In this document: positions 1-8,101 of the stretch, in pieces
How the letters are laid out: each line of letters starts with the position of its first letter
How positions within the stretch are numbered: the stretch's first letter is position 1
NCBI GenBank assembly: GCA_018968885.1
Contig: JAGWZK010000016.1
Span: 1 to 64,000, forward strand
From: Planctomycetota bacterium
GTDB taxonomy: Bacteria; Planctomycetota; Phycisphaerae; Phycisphaerales; UBA1924
DNA length: 64,000 nucleotides
Direction of reading: 5' to 3'
Position numbers and translations under genes: made by a program
Notes under the pieces: generated by a model
Database searches by the model: none
Told to the model about the DNA's origin: nothing
What the model saw: the letters and a program-made list of their open reading frames with translations, nothing else

Positions 1-84
1 CTTCACAATCCGCACGATCTCCGGATCACTCCGTTCCTTGACAGGTTGACCGAAAAGGCCACGTTCTGGTTTGCTCTTGCCCAT
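1..84 (-). CDS. 5' fragment of an unidentified gene
   Basis: An ATG on the minus strand at 84 opens a frame that runs without a stop off the left edge (28 codons). The visible residues begin MGKSKPERGLFGQPVKE and are rich in Lys and Arg. There is no strong Shine-Dalgarno sequence (GTAGAGC just upstream). The piece is too short to assign a family; it may be a real gene transcribed away from the DUF4126 gene, or chance. The 284 bases between it and the next gene show no other feature I can support. Confidence 0.3.
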   Translation of the reverse strand, partial: MGKSKPERGLFGQPVKERSDPEIVRIVK

Positions 85-368
85 GCTCTACTATTCGTCG
101 CATATCCACAGCGGTTGCGCTATGTTTTGGACAAAGCAGTTCCACGTCCTAATAACCCCTCCTACTCCTCCCAACGCCCCAATAACCACCATTCCTGCCT
201 CAGAATCACCCCCAATCGACATCCATCCTTCAATCCTGAAACCCTCCCCACCCCTTCCCGAACAAACTGTGGGTCCACCCGTATCACGGGTGACCGGTGC
301 GCGATCGCCGCATCTCAACAGGTACGCCCGTCGCGCACCTCTATAAGAAGCTTTCAGGAGAGAACCAC

Positions 369-1040
369 ATGCACATCGCCATCGCACTCATCGCTGGAAT
401 CTGTCTCGCCGCCGCCTGCGGCTTCCGCGTTTTCGTTCCTCTTCTGGTCGCCAGCATCGGCGTGCATCTCGGCTGGCTGAACGTCGGCCCCGGCTTCAAC
501 TGGCTCGGCTCCGATTGGGCGCTCGCGCTCCTCGGTGTCGCCACCGCCACCGAAGTCGCTGGTTACTACATCCCTTGGGTGGATCACGCCCTCGACACCA
601 TCTCTACTCCCGCCGCGGCAGTCGCTGGCACGCTCATGGCCATGTCGCAAATCTCCGGCATCACTGCACCGGATGGTTCCCCACTCCTCCCTGAATCCGG
701 TTCATTGATTTCCCCCGCTTTCGGCTGGATCATGTCCGCCGTCCTGGGAGGTGGCGCGGCACTCATCGTCCAACTCGGCACCGTCGCCCTTCGCGTCGCT
801 TCAACCGCCACCACTGGTGGCCTCGCCAACCCCATCGTCAGCTCCGTCGAGCACGCGGGCTCGCTCATCCTCGCTGTCGTCGCTGTCGTTGTCCCGGTGG
901 TCGCCCTGATCCTGACCGCGATCGTGATCGCCTTGGCGATTCGCTGGTACTTGAACCGCCGCGAAAAGCAGGCCCGCGTTGAGCCCGCCTACGCCCGGGC
1001 TCGAACTTTCACACGCATGAATCCCCACGCTGCGGCGTAA
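369..1040 (+). CDS. DUF4126 domain integral membrane protein
   Basis: Protein of 223 residues with several hydrophobic segments (residues about 1-30, 45-70, 115-145, 165-195), ending in a basic tail (NRREKQAR). The start at 369 is chosen because AGGAG lies six bases upstream and a hydrophobic segment begins at once (MHIAIALIAGICLAAACGFR); an in-frame extension upstream has no ribosome site. The AACGFRVFVPLL pattern and helix layout fit the DUF4126 family, whose function is unknown. It is seven bases ahead of the DCC-family gene and probably co-transcribed. Family call is from pattern recognition, not a search. Confidence 0.7.
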   Translation: MHIAIALIAGICLAAACGFRVFVPLLVASIGVHLGWLNVGPGFNWLGSDWALALLGVATATEVAGYYIPWVDHALDTISTPAAAVAGTLMAMSQISGITAPDGSPLLPESGSLISPAFGWIMSAVLGGGAALIVQLGTVALRVASTATTGGLANPIVSSVEHAGSLILAVVAVVVPVVALILTAIVIALAIRWYLNRREKQARVEPAYARARTFTRMNPHAAA

Positions 1041-1047
1041 CGAAACG

Positions 1048-1482
1048 ATGAGCATGAGTGACACACCGTCACCATCCTCGCCGCGCCTAACCATACTTGT
1101 CGATGGCCTCTGTCCCCTGTGCCGTATGGAAGGGGACATGCTGCGTAAGTTGGATCGCGGACGGGGATTGCTCAGCGTCGTCGATTTCACCCAGTCGTCC
1201 GTCGATGTCACCCAGTGGGGCCTCACCTTCGATCAGGTCATGGGCCAGATCCACGGAATCCATCATCGCGGCAACCGCGACACCGGCACCATCTCCACCG
1301 GCATGCAGGTCTTTCGCGATGCCTACTCGCTTGTCGGCTGGGGCTGGCTCTGGGCACCTACTGGCTGGCCCATTCTGAAGCCGATTTTCGACCGTTTCTA
1401 CGTCTGGTTTGCCCGTAACCGTCTGCGCCTGACAGGCCGCAAAGATGAGTGCGCCGATGGCCGCTGCATGATCAAGCCCTGA
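1048..1482 (+). CDS. DCC-family thiol-disulfide oxidoreductase-like protein (DUF393)
   Basis: Protein of 144 residues. The motif DGLCPLC near residues 20-26 is the signature (Dx(L/V)CPxC) of the DCC or DUF393 family, a thioredoxin-fold group thought to act in thiol-disulfide chemistry. After the motif come MEGDMLRKLDRG and a segment VGWGWLWAPTGWPILKP typical of the family. The gene follows the DUF4126 gene by seven bases and faces the recombinase gene end to end. Start could also be the Met two codons downstream. Substrate is unknown. Confidence 0.75.
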   Translation: MSMSDTPSPSSPRLTILVDGLCPLCRMEGDMLRKLDRGRGLLSVVDFTQSSVDVTQWGLTFDQVMGQIHGIHHRGNRDTGTISTGMQVFRDAYSLVGWGWLWAPTGWPILKPIFDRFYVWFARNRLRLTGRKDECADGRCMIKP

Positions 1483-1488
1483 ATTGCA

Positions 1489-2538
1489 CTACAGCTTCAT
1501 GCTATTCCGCGGGTGATTCGCCGCGAGCCAGTCTTTCACCTTGTCTTTGTCCACGTGGGTGTAGATCTGCGTCGTCGCAATATCAGCATGACCAAGCAAA
1601 GTCTGCACCACTCGCAGGTCAGCCCCTCCACTGAGGAGATGTGTGGCGAACGAGTGCCGCAACGTGTGCGGATGCACATCCCGCAGGCCCGCCTCTGCCG
1701 CGTACCGCTTCACCACCTGCCACACCGACATGCGTGTGAGCGGGCGGCCGGTGGATGAAAGGAAGATCCGCCCCTTATCACGCCGATCCATAGTCACCAG
1801 TTGCGGTCGTGTCGTGTTCAGATAATCACGTAATGCCGCCCACGCCGGATCACCAACGGGCACCAAGCGCACTTTGCTTCCCTTGCCAAAGACTCGCAGG
1901 CATTGCTGCTCTTGCATCACATCTGAAAGCGAAATCGTGATCGTTTCCGTAGCCCGCAAGCCGCTGCTGTACATCAACTCCAGAATTGCCCGATCGCGAA
2001 TCCGCAGGTCAACATCGCTGCGATCCTGCTCGATGTCATCACCGGTCTTTTTCCTGGCAATGCGCTCACGTCGTGGTGACTCTTCCGGCGCATCGACCAG
2101 ATTGCGCATCTGCCGGGGAGTCAACACATTGGGCAAACGCCGCCACTGATGCGGCCGCTCCAGATGCTCGGTGGGATCACGCTCAATCTTCTTGTTCGCG
2201 ATCAGGTGCTTGAAAAGTGATCTCATCGTTGACAAATGCCGCACGACGCTCCGCGCATCCAACTTCCGTTCGACTCGCATCCACTGCATGTACTCGGCCA
2301 GATCCTGGTACGTCACCGCTTCGAGTTGCGTGGTCCCTCGCTCACCCAGCCACCCCAAGAGCTGCCGCAGATCGCGCCCGTAACTATCCAAAGTGGCCGG
2401 AGACAGCCCGGCCTCCACCCGGTAGTACATCATCACGTCGCCCAAAGCATCGGCCAGTGGCTTGGGCAATGGCGGCTTCTCTCGCGCCGGACGGCCTCGC
2501 CGCAGTGATGAATCTGGAGTTTGCCGCGCAGAGGACAT
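1489..2538 (-). CDS. xerC: Tyrosine recombinase of the XerC/XerD type
   Basis: Protein of 349 residues. The N-terminal SAM-like DNA-binding domain lies at about residues 27-115, the catalytic domain at 135-345. Catalytic residues are all visible: Arg195 (SSGLRATE), Lys222 (GKGSKVR), His291 and Arg294 (HTLRHS), His317 (LLGHAD) and nucleophile Tyr326 (IYTHVD). This set is that of chromosome-dimer resolvases acting at dif. A charged insertion at residues 152-180 lengthens it beyond the usual ~300. No phage or integron genes or att sites are adjacent, so a housekeeping role is more likely than mobility; XerC versus XerD cannot be decided here. Confidence 0.85.
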   Translation of the reverse strand: MSSARQTPDSSLRRGRPAREKPPLPKPLADALGDVMMYYRVEAGLSPATLDSYGRDLRQLLGWLGERGTTQLEAVTYQDLAEYMQWMRVERKLDARSVVRHLSTMRSLFKHLIANKKIERDPTEHLERPHQWRRLPNVLTPRQMRNLVDAPEESPRRERIARKKTGDDIEQDRSDVDLRIRDRAILELMYSSGLRATETITISLSDVMQEQQCLRVFGKGSKVRLVPVGDPAWAALRDYLNTTRPQLVTMDRRDKGRIFLSSTGRPLTRMSVWQVVKRYAAEAGLRDVHPHTLRHSFATHLLSGGADLRVVQTLLGHADIATTQIYTHVDKDKVKDWLAANHPRNSMKL

Positions 2539-2572
2539 ACCCCTATTTCGGCTGCTTTCTCGGCATGCGCGC

Positions 2573-2607
2573 AGAAAAGCGGCCTGAACGAATCTCGCCC
2601 AGGCCGC
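2573..2607 (-). terminator. Rho-independent terminator of flagellin gene 1
   Basis: On the minus strand GCGGCCTG and CAGGCCGC form an eight-base-pair stem (2579-2607) followed by TTTTCTGC. It lies 33 bases past the flagellin 1 stop, so the flagellin message ends before the recombinase gene. Confidence 0.8.
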
Positions 2608-2639
2608 CGGAGGGGGTAGTCAGGTTGGGTTCAGCTTGA

Positions 2640-4157
2640 TTAACCCTGCAGCAAGCTGAGCACGCTCTGCGGCTGCTGGTTGGCCAGGGTCAGAATCTGC
2701 GTCGAGCTCTGCACCAGGATCTGGGCTCGGGTGAGCGAGGCAGTCTCGGTGGCGAAGTCGGCATCACGGATCACCGACTGAGCCGCGGTGGTGTTTTCCA
2801 CCGCGATATTGAGCGAACGAATCGTCGCGCCCACGGTGTTCTGCTGGAAAGCCCCCAGGCGACCGCGAAGAGCCGATATCTGTTTGGTGGATTCTTCAAC
2901 CACGCGCTGGGCCTGAGTCAGGTTACCATCGACGATGTTGTTGGCCTTGCCACTGGCGAGTTCGGAGAGGAAGCCGATGGACGCGGTTCCGAGCTTGCGG
3001 ACAGCGACATCCGCGATACCCAGCGACACCTTGCCACCGATGTCAACCTTGCCAGCAAGCTGGAAGTCAGCACCACCGCCGGTGATGCTGAAGGCGCGGA
3101 AGCTGAACCCGCTGGGTGTCTGTGCTTGAGCGGAAGTCAAAGTCATATCCACATCCAGGAAGTCGGTATTGATCCGGATGCGGCGGCCATCTGTCGTGGC
3201 GGTGATGCCGTTGACCGTGGCGCGGATGTTCTGGCCGGTGTCACGCGTGCCGTTAAGAGCCGCCGAGGAATCTACAGCGACTCGGCTGCTGGCATCGATG
3301 GTGCCGAATGCGGTGGACTGCATCTGATAGATGCCGCCCGTTGCGTTGCCCAAGCCACCATCATCCGCGACGCGGACGCTGACAAACTCGGTCGAGCCAT
3401 ACTCGCCACTGATCATCTTGATCGCAGCACCAGAGACCGTCGCCTGCACGCCGGTGATATCCGCAAACGTGTTGATCGCCGAAACGATCGAACCCACCGA
3501 GGTGTTGTTCGAGAAGGTGAACTCACGGCTGCCCCTGGAGCCGGAGACTTCAATCCGGAAAGACTCATTGGTGCCGATGGAGAGCGCTGTGCCGCCGATG
3601 CTCATGATCAAACCGGCCTGCTGGGCCGACTGCGTGATTTGCACATCAACGTTCAGAGCATTGCCAGCGTACTTGGCTGAGTTGATCTTGAAATCACTCA
3701 CGCCGGTGGAAACGCCGCTGGTCTTGAAGTCAAACGAACCGTTCAAGAGCTTGATCCCCTGAAACGAGGTCGCGCTGGAGATGCGGTCGATGGTCTGCAG
3801 GATCGAATCGATCTGCAACTGATTGGCTTGCTTCTCTTCCTTGGAAAGACCTGCGGTGCTGGCAGAGGTCGTGATCAGACCTTGGAGTTCTTCCAAGAGT
3901 GAAGAGACTTCCTGCAGACCGCTCTCGGCGATGTTGGTCACCTGATCCGCACGCTCGCTGTTGGCAACGGCGGCATTCAGAGCCTTGATCTCGGAGCGGA
4001 GATTCTCGCTGGCGATGAGGCCAGCGGGATCATCCTTGCCGCGGTTGATCCGCAGGCCGGTGGAAAGGCGCTCAAGCGAAGTGTTAAGTGCACCCTTATT
4101 CTGACCCAGGATGCGCTGAGCGATTGAGGCCTGAACGTTGCTGTTGATGCGACTCAT
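2640..4157 (-). CDS. fliC: Flagellin 1
   Basis: Protein of 505 residues forming the flagellar filament. The conserved D0/D1 N terminus is clear (MSRINSNV, LERLSTGLRINRG, DDPAGLIASE near residues 30-50) and so is the C-terminal D1/D0 helix (TETASLTRAQILVQSSTQIL, ending NQQPQSVLSLLQG). The central ~200 residues form D2/D3, a region shared with flagellins 2 and 3. Ribosome site GGAGG eleven bases before the ATG sits in the sequence TCACGGAGGTT. It is the last of four tandem flagellin genes and has its own terminator. Exported by the flagellar type III machine. Confidence 0.95.
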   Translation of the reverse strand: MSRINSNVQASIAQRILGQNKGALNTSLERLSTGLRINRGKDDPAGLIASENLRSEIKALNAAVANSERADQVTNIAESGLQEVSSLLEELQGLITTSASTAGLSKEEKQANQLQIDSILQTIDRISSATSFQGIKLLNGSFDFKTSGVSTGVSDFKINSAKYAGNALNVDVQITQSAQQAGLIMSIGGTALSIGTNESFRIEVSGSRGSREFTFSNNTSVGSIVSAINTFADITGVQATVSGAAIKMISGEYGSTEFVSVRVADDGGLGNATGGIYQMQSTAFGTIDASSRVAVDSSAALNGTRDTGQNIRATVNGITATTDGRRIRINTDFLDVDMTLTSAQAQTPSGFSFRAFSITGGGADFQLAGKVDIGGKVSLGIADVAVRKLGTASIGFLSELASGKANNIVDGNLTQAQRVVEESTKQISALRGRLGAFQQNTVGATIRSLNIAVENTTAAQSVIRDADFATETASLTRAQILVQSSTQILTLANQQPQSVLSLLQG

Positions 4158-4161
4158 AACG

Positions 4162-4172
4162 AACCTCCGTGA
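4162..4172 (-). promoter_or_regulatory. CsrA-like site over the flagellin 1 ribosome site
   Basis: The minus strand reads TCACGGAGGTT just before the flagellin 1 start. The same core occurs before flagellins 3 and 4. ACGGAGG matches the ANGGA core bound by CsrA. No stable local hairpin presents it here, unlike in front of flagellin 4. Function is inferred from the nearby csrA and fliW genes. Confidence 0.4.
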
Positions 4173-4360
4173 AACCCGTGGTCACTGATGTCTCGCAGTC
4201 GGCCCTACCTGGCCACACCACGGGATCCAGTGATTCGCGGCACACCCGAGAACCATCTGGACACTGCTGGCATCGTCGTGACATCTATGCCGGTTAAGCC
4301 GCGAGTGAGGTTTCCACCGATCTTGACGACGAATCCCCTGCGCAGCGGCGCAAAAACGGC

Positions 4361-4396
4361 GCAAGAAGAAGGCCCGAGCATGAGCCCGGGCCTTCT
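4361..4396 (-). terminator. Rho-independent terminator of flagellin gene 2
   Basis: AGAAGGCCCG and CGGGCCTTCT pair over ten bases (4367-4396); on the minus strand the stem is followed by TCTTGC with a modest T-run. It lies 47 bases beyond the flagellin 2 stop. The rest of the 286-base gap to flagellin 1 holds the flagellin 1 leader; I found no convincing sigma-28 promoter in it. Confidence 0.75.
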
Positions 4397-4443
4397 GGAC
4401 CATCACTTTGGGGGATCGATCAGGGGGTAAAACCCCTCGGCGA

Positions 4444-5952
4444 TTAGCCCAGAAGCTGGAGGACGCTCTGAGGCTGCTGGTTGGCCAGGGTCAGAATCTG
4501 GGTCGAGCTCGACACCAGAATCTGTGCACGGGTCAGACCGGCTGTCTCGGTCGCGAAGTTGGCATCGCGAATGGTGGACTGAGCAGCAGCGGTGTTTTCA
4601 GCAGCGACGTTCAAGGAGCGAGTGGTCGCGCCAATGACGTTCTTCTGGAATGCGCCCAGGCGACCGCGGAGAGCGGAAACCTGCTTGGTGGCTTCTTCAA
4701 CAACACGCTGAGCATCGGTGAGGTCGCCATCGACGACGTTGTTGTTCTTGCCGCTGGCCAGATCGCTGAGAAATCCGAGGGTTGCGTTGCCGAGCTTACG
4801 AGCGGCGACATCGGTGATACCCAGTGAGACCTTGCCGCCGATATCCACGCGACCGGCGAGCTGGAAGTCCGCACCGCCACCAGTGACGGTGAGACCAGTA
4901 AAGGTGCCGTTGCTCTGGGCGCGGCTGGTGGTCAAGGTCATATCGACGTCGAGGAAGTCAGTGGAGACCCGAATCCGCTTGCCATCGCTGGTGGCGGCGA
5001 CGCCATTGACCGTGGCGCGAATATTCTGACCTTCATCGCGAATGCCGTTGGTGGCAGCAGAGTCATCCAGAGTGATGCGTGATCCGGCGTTGATGGTGCC
5101 CCAGGCCGTCGACTGCATCTGATAGACGCCGCCGGTGGCTGAGCCAAGGCCGCCATCATCGACGATCTTGACGTTGACGAACTCAGACGAGCCAAACTCG
5201 TCGGAGATGATCTTGATGGCACCACCGGATGTGGTGGCTTCGACGCCGGTGATGTCGGTGTAGGTGTTGATGGCCGACATGATGTTGTTGGCCGTCGCAC
5301 CGTTGGCAAAGCTGAGCTGGCGGCTGCCCTTACTGCCGGTGATTTCGATAACAAATGACTCGCTGGTTCCGATGGCGAGCGTGGTGCCACCCATGCTCAT
5401 GATCAGACCTGCCTGCTGGGCCGACTGGGTCACTTGGACATCAACATTGAGGGAGTCGCCAGCAAACTTGGCGGAGTTGATCTTGTAGTCGCTCACACCG
5501 GTGGAAATGCCGCTGGTCTTGAAATCGAAGTTGCCGTTGAGGAGCTTGATCCCCTGGAACGAGGTGGCGCTGGAAATGCGATCGATGGTCTGGAGGATCG
5601 AGTCAATCTGCAGCTGGTTGGCCTGCTTCTCTTCCTTGGAGAGACCGGCCGAGCTGGCGGTAGCGGTCACGAGGCCCTGAAGTTCTTCGAGAAGACCGGA
5701 GACTTCCTGCAGACCACCTTCGGCGATGCCCACGACCTGATCGGCGCGCTCGCTGTTGGCGATGGCCGAGTTGATGCTGCGGAGTTCGTTGCCCAAGTTG
5801 TTGCTGGCAATGAGGCCAGCAGGATCATCCGAGCCACGGTTGATCCGCAGGCCGGTGGAAAGGCGCTCCAGCGACTTGTTGAGCATCGACTTGTTGGAAT
5901 TGAGCATGCGCTCAGCCGAGATCGAGGTCACGTTGGTATTAATACGACTCAT
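4444..5952 (-). CDS. fliC: Flagellin 2
   Basis: Protein of 502 residues, filament subunit. N terminus MSRINTNVTSISAERML and DDPAGLIASNNL, C terminus TRAQILVSSSTQIL and NQQPQSVLQLLG, are the conserved flagellin helices. By eye it is closest to flagellin 3, with long runs the same through D2/D3. Its leader differs from the other three: ribosome site AAGGAA lies in a GTTC-AAGGAA-GAAC element. A sigma-54-like promoter lies about 75-100 bases upstream. Separate terminator, so likely monocistronic. Confidence 0.95.
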   Translation of the reverse strand: MSRINTNVTSISAERMLNSNKSMLNKSLERLSTGLRINRGSDDPAGLIASNNLGNELRSINSAIANSERADQVVGIAEGGLQEVSGLLEELQGLVTATASSAGLSKEEKQANQLQIDSILQTIDRISSATSFQGIKLLNGNFDFKTSGISTGVSDYKINSAKFAGDSLNVDVQVTQSAQQAGLIMSMGGTTLAIGTSESFVIEITGSKGSRQLSFANGATANNIMSAINTYTDITGVEATTSGGAIKIISDEFGSSEFVNVKIVDDGGLGSATGGVYQMQSTAWGTINAGSRITLDDSAATNGIRDEGQNIRATVNGVAATSDGKRIRVSTDFLDVDMTLTTSRAQSNGTFTGLTVTGGGADFQLAGRVDIGGKVSLGITDVAARKLGNATLGFLSDLASGKNNNVVDGDLTDAQRVVEEATKQVSALRGRLGAFQKNVIGATTRSLNVAAENTAAAQSTIRDANFATETAGLTRAQILVSSSTQILTLANQQPQSVLQLLG

Positions 5953-6167
5953 GGGGTTCTTCCTTGAACGACCGATTCCCTTGGCGCCCCGGGAGGGTCC
6001 AATCTCCGGGGTTCAGACGTGCGTGGTCAACGCGACCTGCACCGACTGTGCCGCCGACACCGTTGGATCGGGTTCAATCACCGGAAACATGTGTGACGGG
6101 GGACCGGAAACCGCGAAAGCCCGTTCCCAAAACGGCGCAGCCCTCACAGACGGAACAGTCGGAAAAG
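5953..6167 (-). other. Leader and upstream region of flagellin 2
   Basis: This stretch between flagellins 2 and 3 has no gene. On the minus strand it carries a ribosome site AAGGAA flanked by GTTC and GAAC (four-base-pair stem, hexaloop with GGA), and further up a GC-rich hairpin near 5986-6011 (CCCCGGAG against CTCCCGGGG with one bulged base). The candidate sigma-54 promoter is listed separately. Long plus-strand frames here are antisense shadows of the flagellin genes. Confidence 0.45.
6038..6053 (-). promoter_or_regulatory. Possible sigma-54 promoter for flagellin 2
   Basis: Minus strand CGGCACAGTCGGTGCA has GG and GC separated by exactly ten bases, with GGCAC at -24 and TGCA at -12, against the consensus TGGCACGNNNNTTGCA. 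Predicted start of transcription near 6027 gives a leader of about 75 bases. Three mismatches make this the weakest of the sigma-54 candidates in the window. Confidence 0.35.
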
Positions 6168-6203
6168 CAAAACACCCTCGCTCGGGGACTCCGGGCGAGG
6201 GTG
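6168..6203 (-). terminator. Rho-independent terminator of flagellin gene 3
   Basis: CACCCTCGC and GCGAGGGTG form a nine-base-pair stem (6173-6203), followed on the minus strand by TTTTGCTTTT. It lies 63 bases beyond the flagellin 3 stop. Confidence 0.8.
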
Positions 6204-6265
6204 CAAGGAAGAACCTTGAGTTATCAGGAACTGGGCCAGTTATCCGGCCCTTTCAACCCTTGGGA

Positions 6266-7774
6266 TTAGCCCAGGAGCTGCAGCACGCCCTGTGGCTGCT
6301 GGTTGGCCAACGAGAGAATCTGCGTCGAGCTGGAGACGAGAATCTGAGCGCGGGTCAGATTCGCGGTTTCAGTCGCGAAGTTGGCGTCGCGGATTGTGGA
6401 CTGAGCCGCGGTGGTGTTCTCAGCAGCGACGTTCAAGGAGCGAGTGGTCGCACCGATGACGTTCTTCTGGAAGGCACCAAGGCGACCACGCAGCGCCGAG
6501 ACCTGCTTGGTGGCCTCTTCGACGACGCGCTGGGCATCGGTCACGTCGCCATCGACGACGTTGTTGTCCTTGCCGCTGGCCAGATCGCTGAGATAACCCA
6601 GGGCGGACGAACCGAGCTTACGCACGGCGACGTCATTGATGCCCAGGGCAACCTTGCCACCGATATCCACCTTACCAGCGAGCTGGAAGGAGGCGCCACC
6701 GCCGGTCACGGTCAGACCGGTGAAGGTGCCGTTGGACTGAGCGCGGGAATCGGTCAGCGTGAGGTCGACATCGAGGAAGTCGGTCGACACGCGGACGCGC
6801 TTACCATCGCTGGTCGCGGCGACACCATTGACAGTGGCGCGGACGTTCTGGCCTTCGTCACGGATGCCGTTGCTGGCAGCCGAGGCGTCGAGAGCGACGC
6901 GTGAAGAGGTGTTGGTGGTACCGAAGGCGTTTGAAGTCATCTGGTAGACGCCGCCCGTGGATGAACCGAGGCCGCCGTCATCGATAATCTTGATGTTGAC
7001 GAACTCAGAGGAGCCAAACTCCTCGGAAACAACCTTGATCGCGCCACCCGAAGTGGTGGCCTCAACGCCAGTGATATCTGAGTAGGTGTTGATGGCCGAC
7101 ATGATGTTGTTGGCCGTGGTGCCGTTGGCGAAGCTGAGCTGACGGCTGCCCTTGCTGCCGGTGATTTCAACGACGAACGACTCGCTGGTTCCGATGGCGA
7201 GGGTTGTACCACCCATGCTCATGACCAGGCCGGCCTGCTGAGCAGACTGGGTGACCTGAACGTCAACGTTGAGCGAATCGGTGTTGAACTTGGCGCTGTT
7301 GATCTTGAAGTCGGAAACGCCGGTCGACACGCCGCTGGTGCGGAAGTCGAAGTTACCGTTCAGCAGCTTGATGCCCTGGAAACTGGTGGCGCTGGCAATG
7401 CGATCGATGGTCTGCAGAATCGAATCGATCTGCAGCTGATTGGCCTGCTTCTCTTCCTTGGAAAGACCGGCATCGCTGGCTGAGGCGGTGACGAGGCCCT
7501 GGAGTTCTTCCAGCATACCCGAGACTTCCTGCAGACCACCCTCGGCGATGCCCACGACCTGATCCGCCCGCTCGCTGTTGGCGATGGCGGCGTTCAAGCC
7601 CTTAAGCTCGTTGGAGAGATTGTTGCTGGCGATCAGACCGGCAGGATCATCACCACCGCGGTTGATGCGCAAGCCGGTGGAGAGACGCTCCAGCGACGTG
7701 TTGAGCATCAACTTGTTGGAGTTGAGCATGCGCTGAGCGCTGATGGCCGTGACGTTGGTATTGATGCGACTCAT
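6266..7774 (-). CDS. fliC: Flagellin 3
   Basis: Protein of 502 residues, filament subunit. Conserved ends MSRINTNVTAISAQRML, RINRGGDDPAGLIASNNL and the C-terminal LTRAQILVSSSTQIL, NQQPQGVLQLLG. Same length as flagellin 2 and visibly its closest relative, differing mostly by scattered substitutions, which points to a recent duplication. Ribosome site lies in TCACGGAGGTT as in flagellin 1. Own terminator downstream, and the terminator of flagellin 4 upstream, so it is transcribed alone. Confidence 0.95.
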   Translation of the reverse strand: MSRINTNVTAISAQRMLNSNKLMLNTSLERLSTGLRINRGGDDPAGLIASNNLSNELKGLNAAIANSERADQVVGIAEGGLQEVSGMLEELQGLVTASASDAGLSKEEKQANQLQIDSILQTIDRIASATSFQGIKLLNGNFDFRTSGVSTGVSDFKINSAKFNTDSLNVDVQVTQSAQQAGLVMSMGGTTLAIGTSESFVVEITGSKGSRQLSFANGTTANNIMSAINTYSDITGVEATTSGGAIKVVSEEFGSSEFVNIKIIDDGGLGSSTGGVYQMTSNAFGTTNTSSRVALDASAASNGIRDEGQNVRATVNGVAATSDGKRVRVSTDFLDVDLTLTDSRAQSNGTFTGLTVTGGGASFQLAGKVDIGGKVALGINDVAVRKLGSSALGYLSDLASGKDNNVVDGDVTDAQRVVEEATKQVSALRGRLGAFQKNVIGATTRSLNVAAENTTAAQSTIRDANFATETANLTRAQILVSSSTQILSLANQQPQGVLQLLG

Positions 7775-8034
7775 GAAACCTCCGTGATCCCAGTGCGAGC
7801 GGGAGGATCCCGCGATCGGTTACCTTGCCACCGCTGGCAAGGCCCCGGTACGAACTCCGGCGAACACCGCAGGAGCCCGCCGCGCAGACTTCCGTGTCCA
7901 CGTGGCATGCCCGCTCGGCTGAGCGTGCGAACACGCTGGGATCGGAGACGTTCTCCCCAGGGTTCAGCATGGCGCACACTGACACCTTTGGCGGTGACGG
8001 ACTTTCCGAGTGCGCCATCCACGCACGGTCCGTA
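7775..8034 (-). other. Leader and upstream region of flagellin 3
   Basis: No gene is supported here. Next to the start the minus strand reads TCACGGAGGTT (7777-7787); GGATC and GTTTC around the hexaloop ACGGAG can pair with one mismatch and one G-U pair, a weaker form of the flagellin 4 hairpin. A five-base-pair GCGGG/CCCGC stem lies just above it near 7800-7814. I looked for a GG-N10-GC (sigma-54) and a TAAA-N15-GCCGATAA (sigma-28) promoter and found neither in good form. Confidence 0.4.
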
Positions 8035-8069
8035 AACACAAAAGGGCTGCCCGACTTAGGGCAGCCCTT
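8035..8069 (-). terminator. Rho-independent terminator of flagellin gene 4
   Basis: AAGGGCTGCCC and GGGCAGCCCTT pair over eleven bases (8042-8069) with a six-base loop; on the minus strand TTTTGTGTTT follows. It is 33 bases beyond the flagellin 4 stop. Confidence 0.85.
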
Positions 8070-8101
8070 GCACTTCGTGATTTGTTATTCAGCCGACGCG
8101 A

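Noticed and set aside
1489-2538. Recombinase as sign of a prophage or genomic island
   Set aside because: No phage genes, att repeats or tRNA target adjoin it, and catalytic motifs fit the housekeeping Xer type.
3126-3680. Plus-strand open frame within flagellin 1
   Set aside because: Antisense to a well-conserved gene; no ribosome site and no recognisable protein features.
5756-6904. Long plus-strand open frame spanning the flagellin 2-3 junction
   Set aside because: It is antisense to two clear flagellin genes and the gap between them; it owes its length to codon bias of the real genes.
7920-7990. CCGAT-containing stretches before flagellin 3 as sigma-28 promoter
   Set aside because: Only five of eight -10 positions match and the -35 spacing is off.
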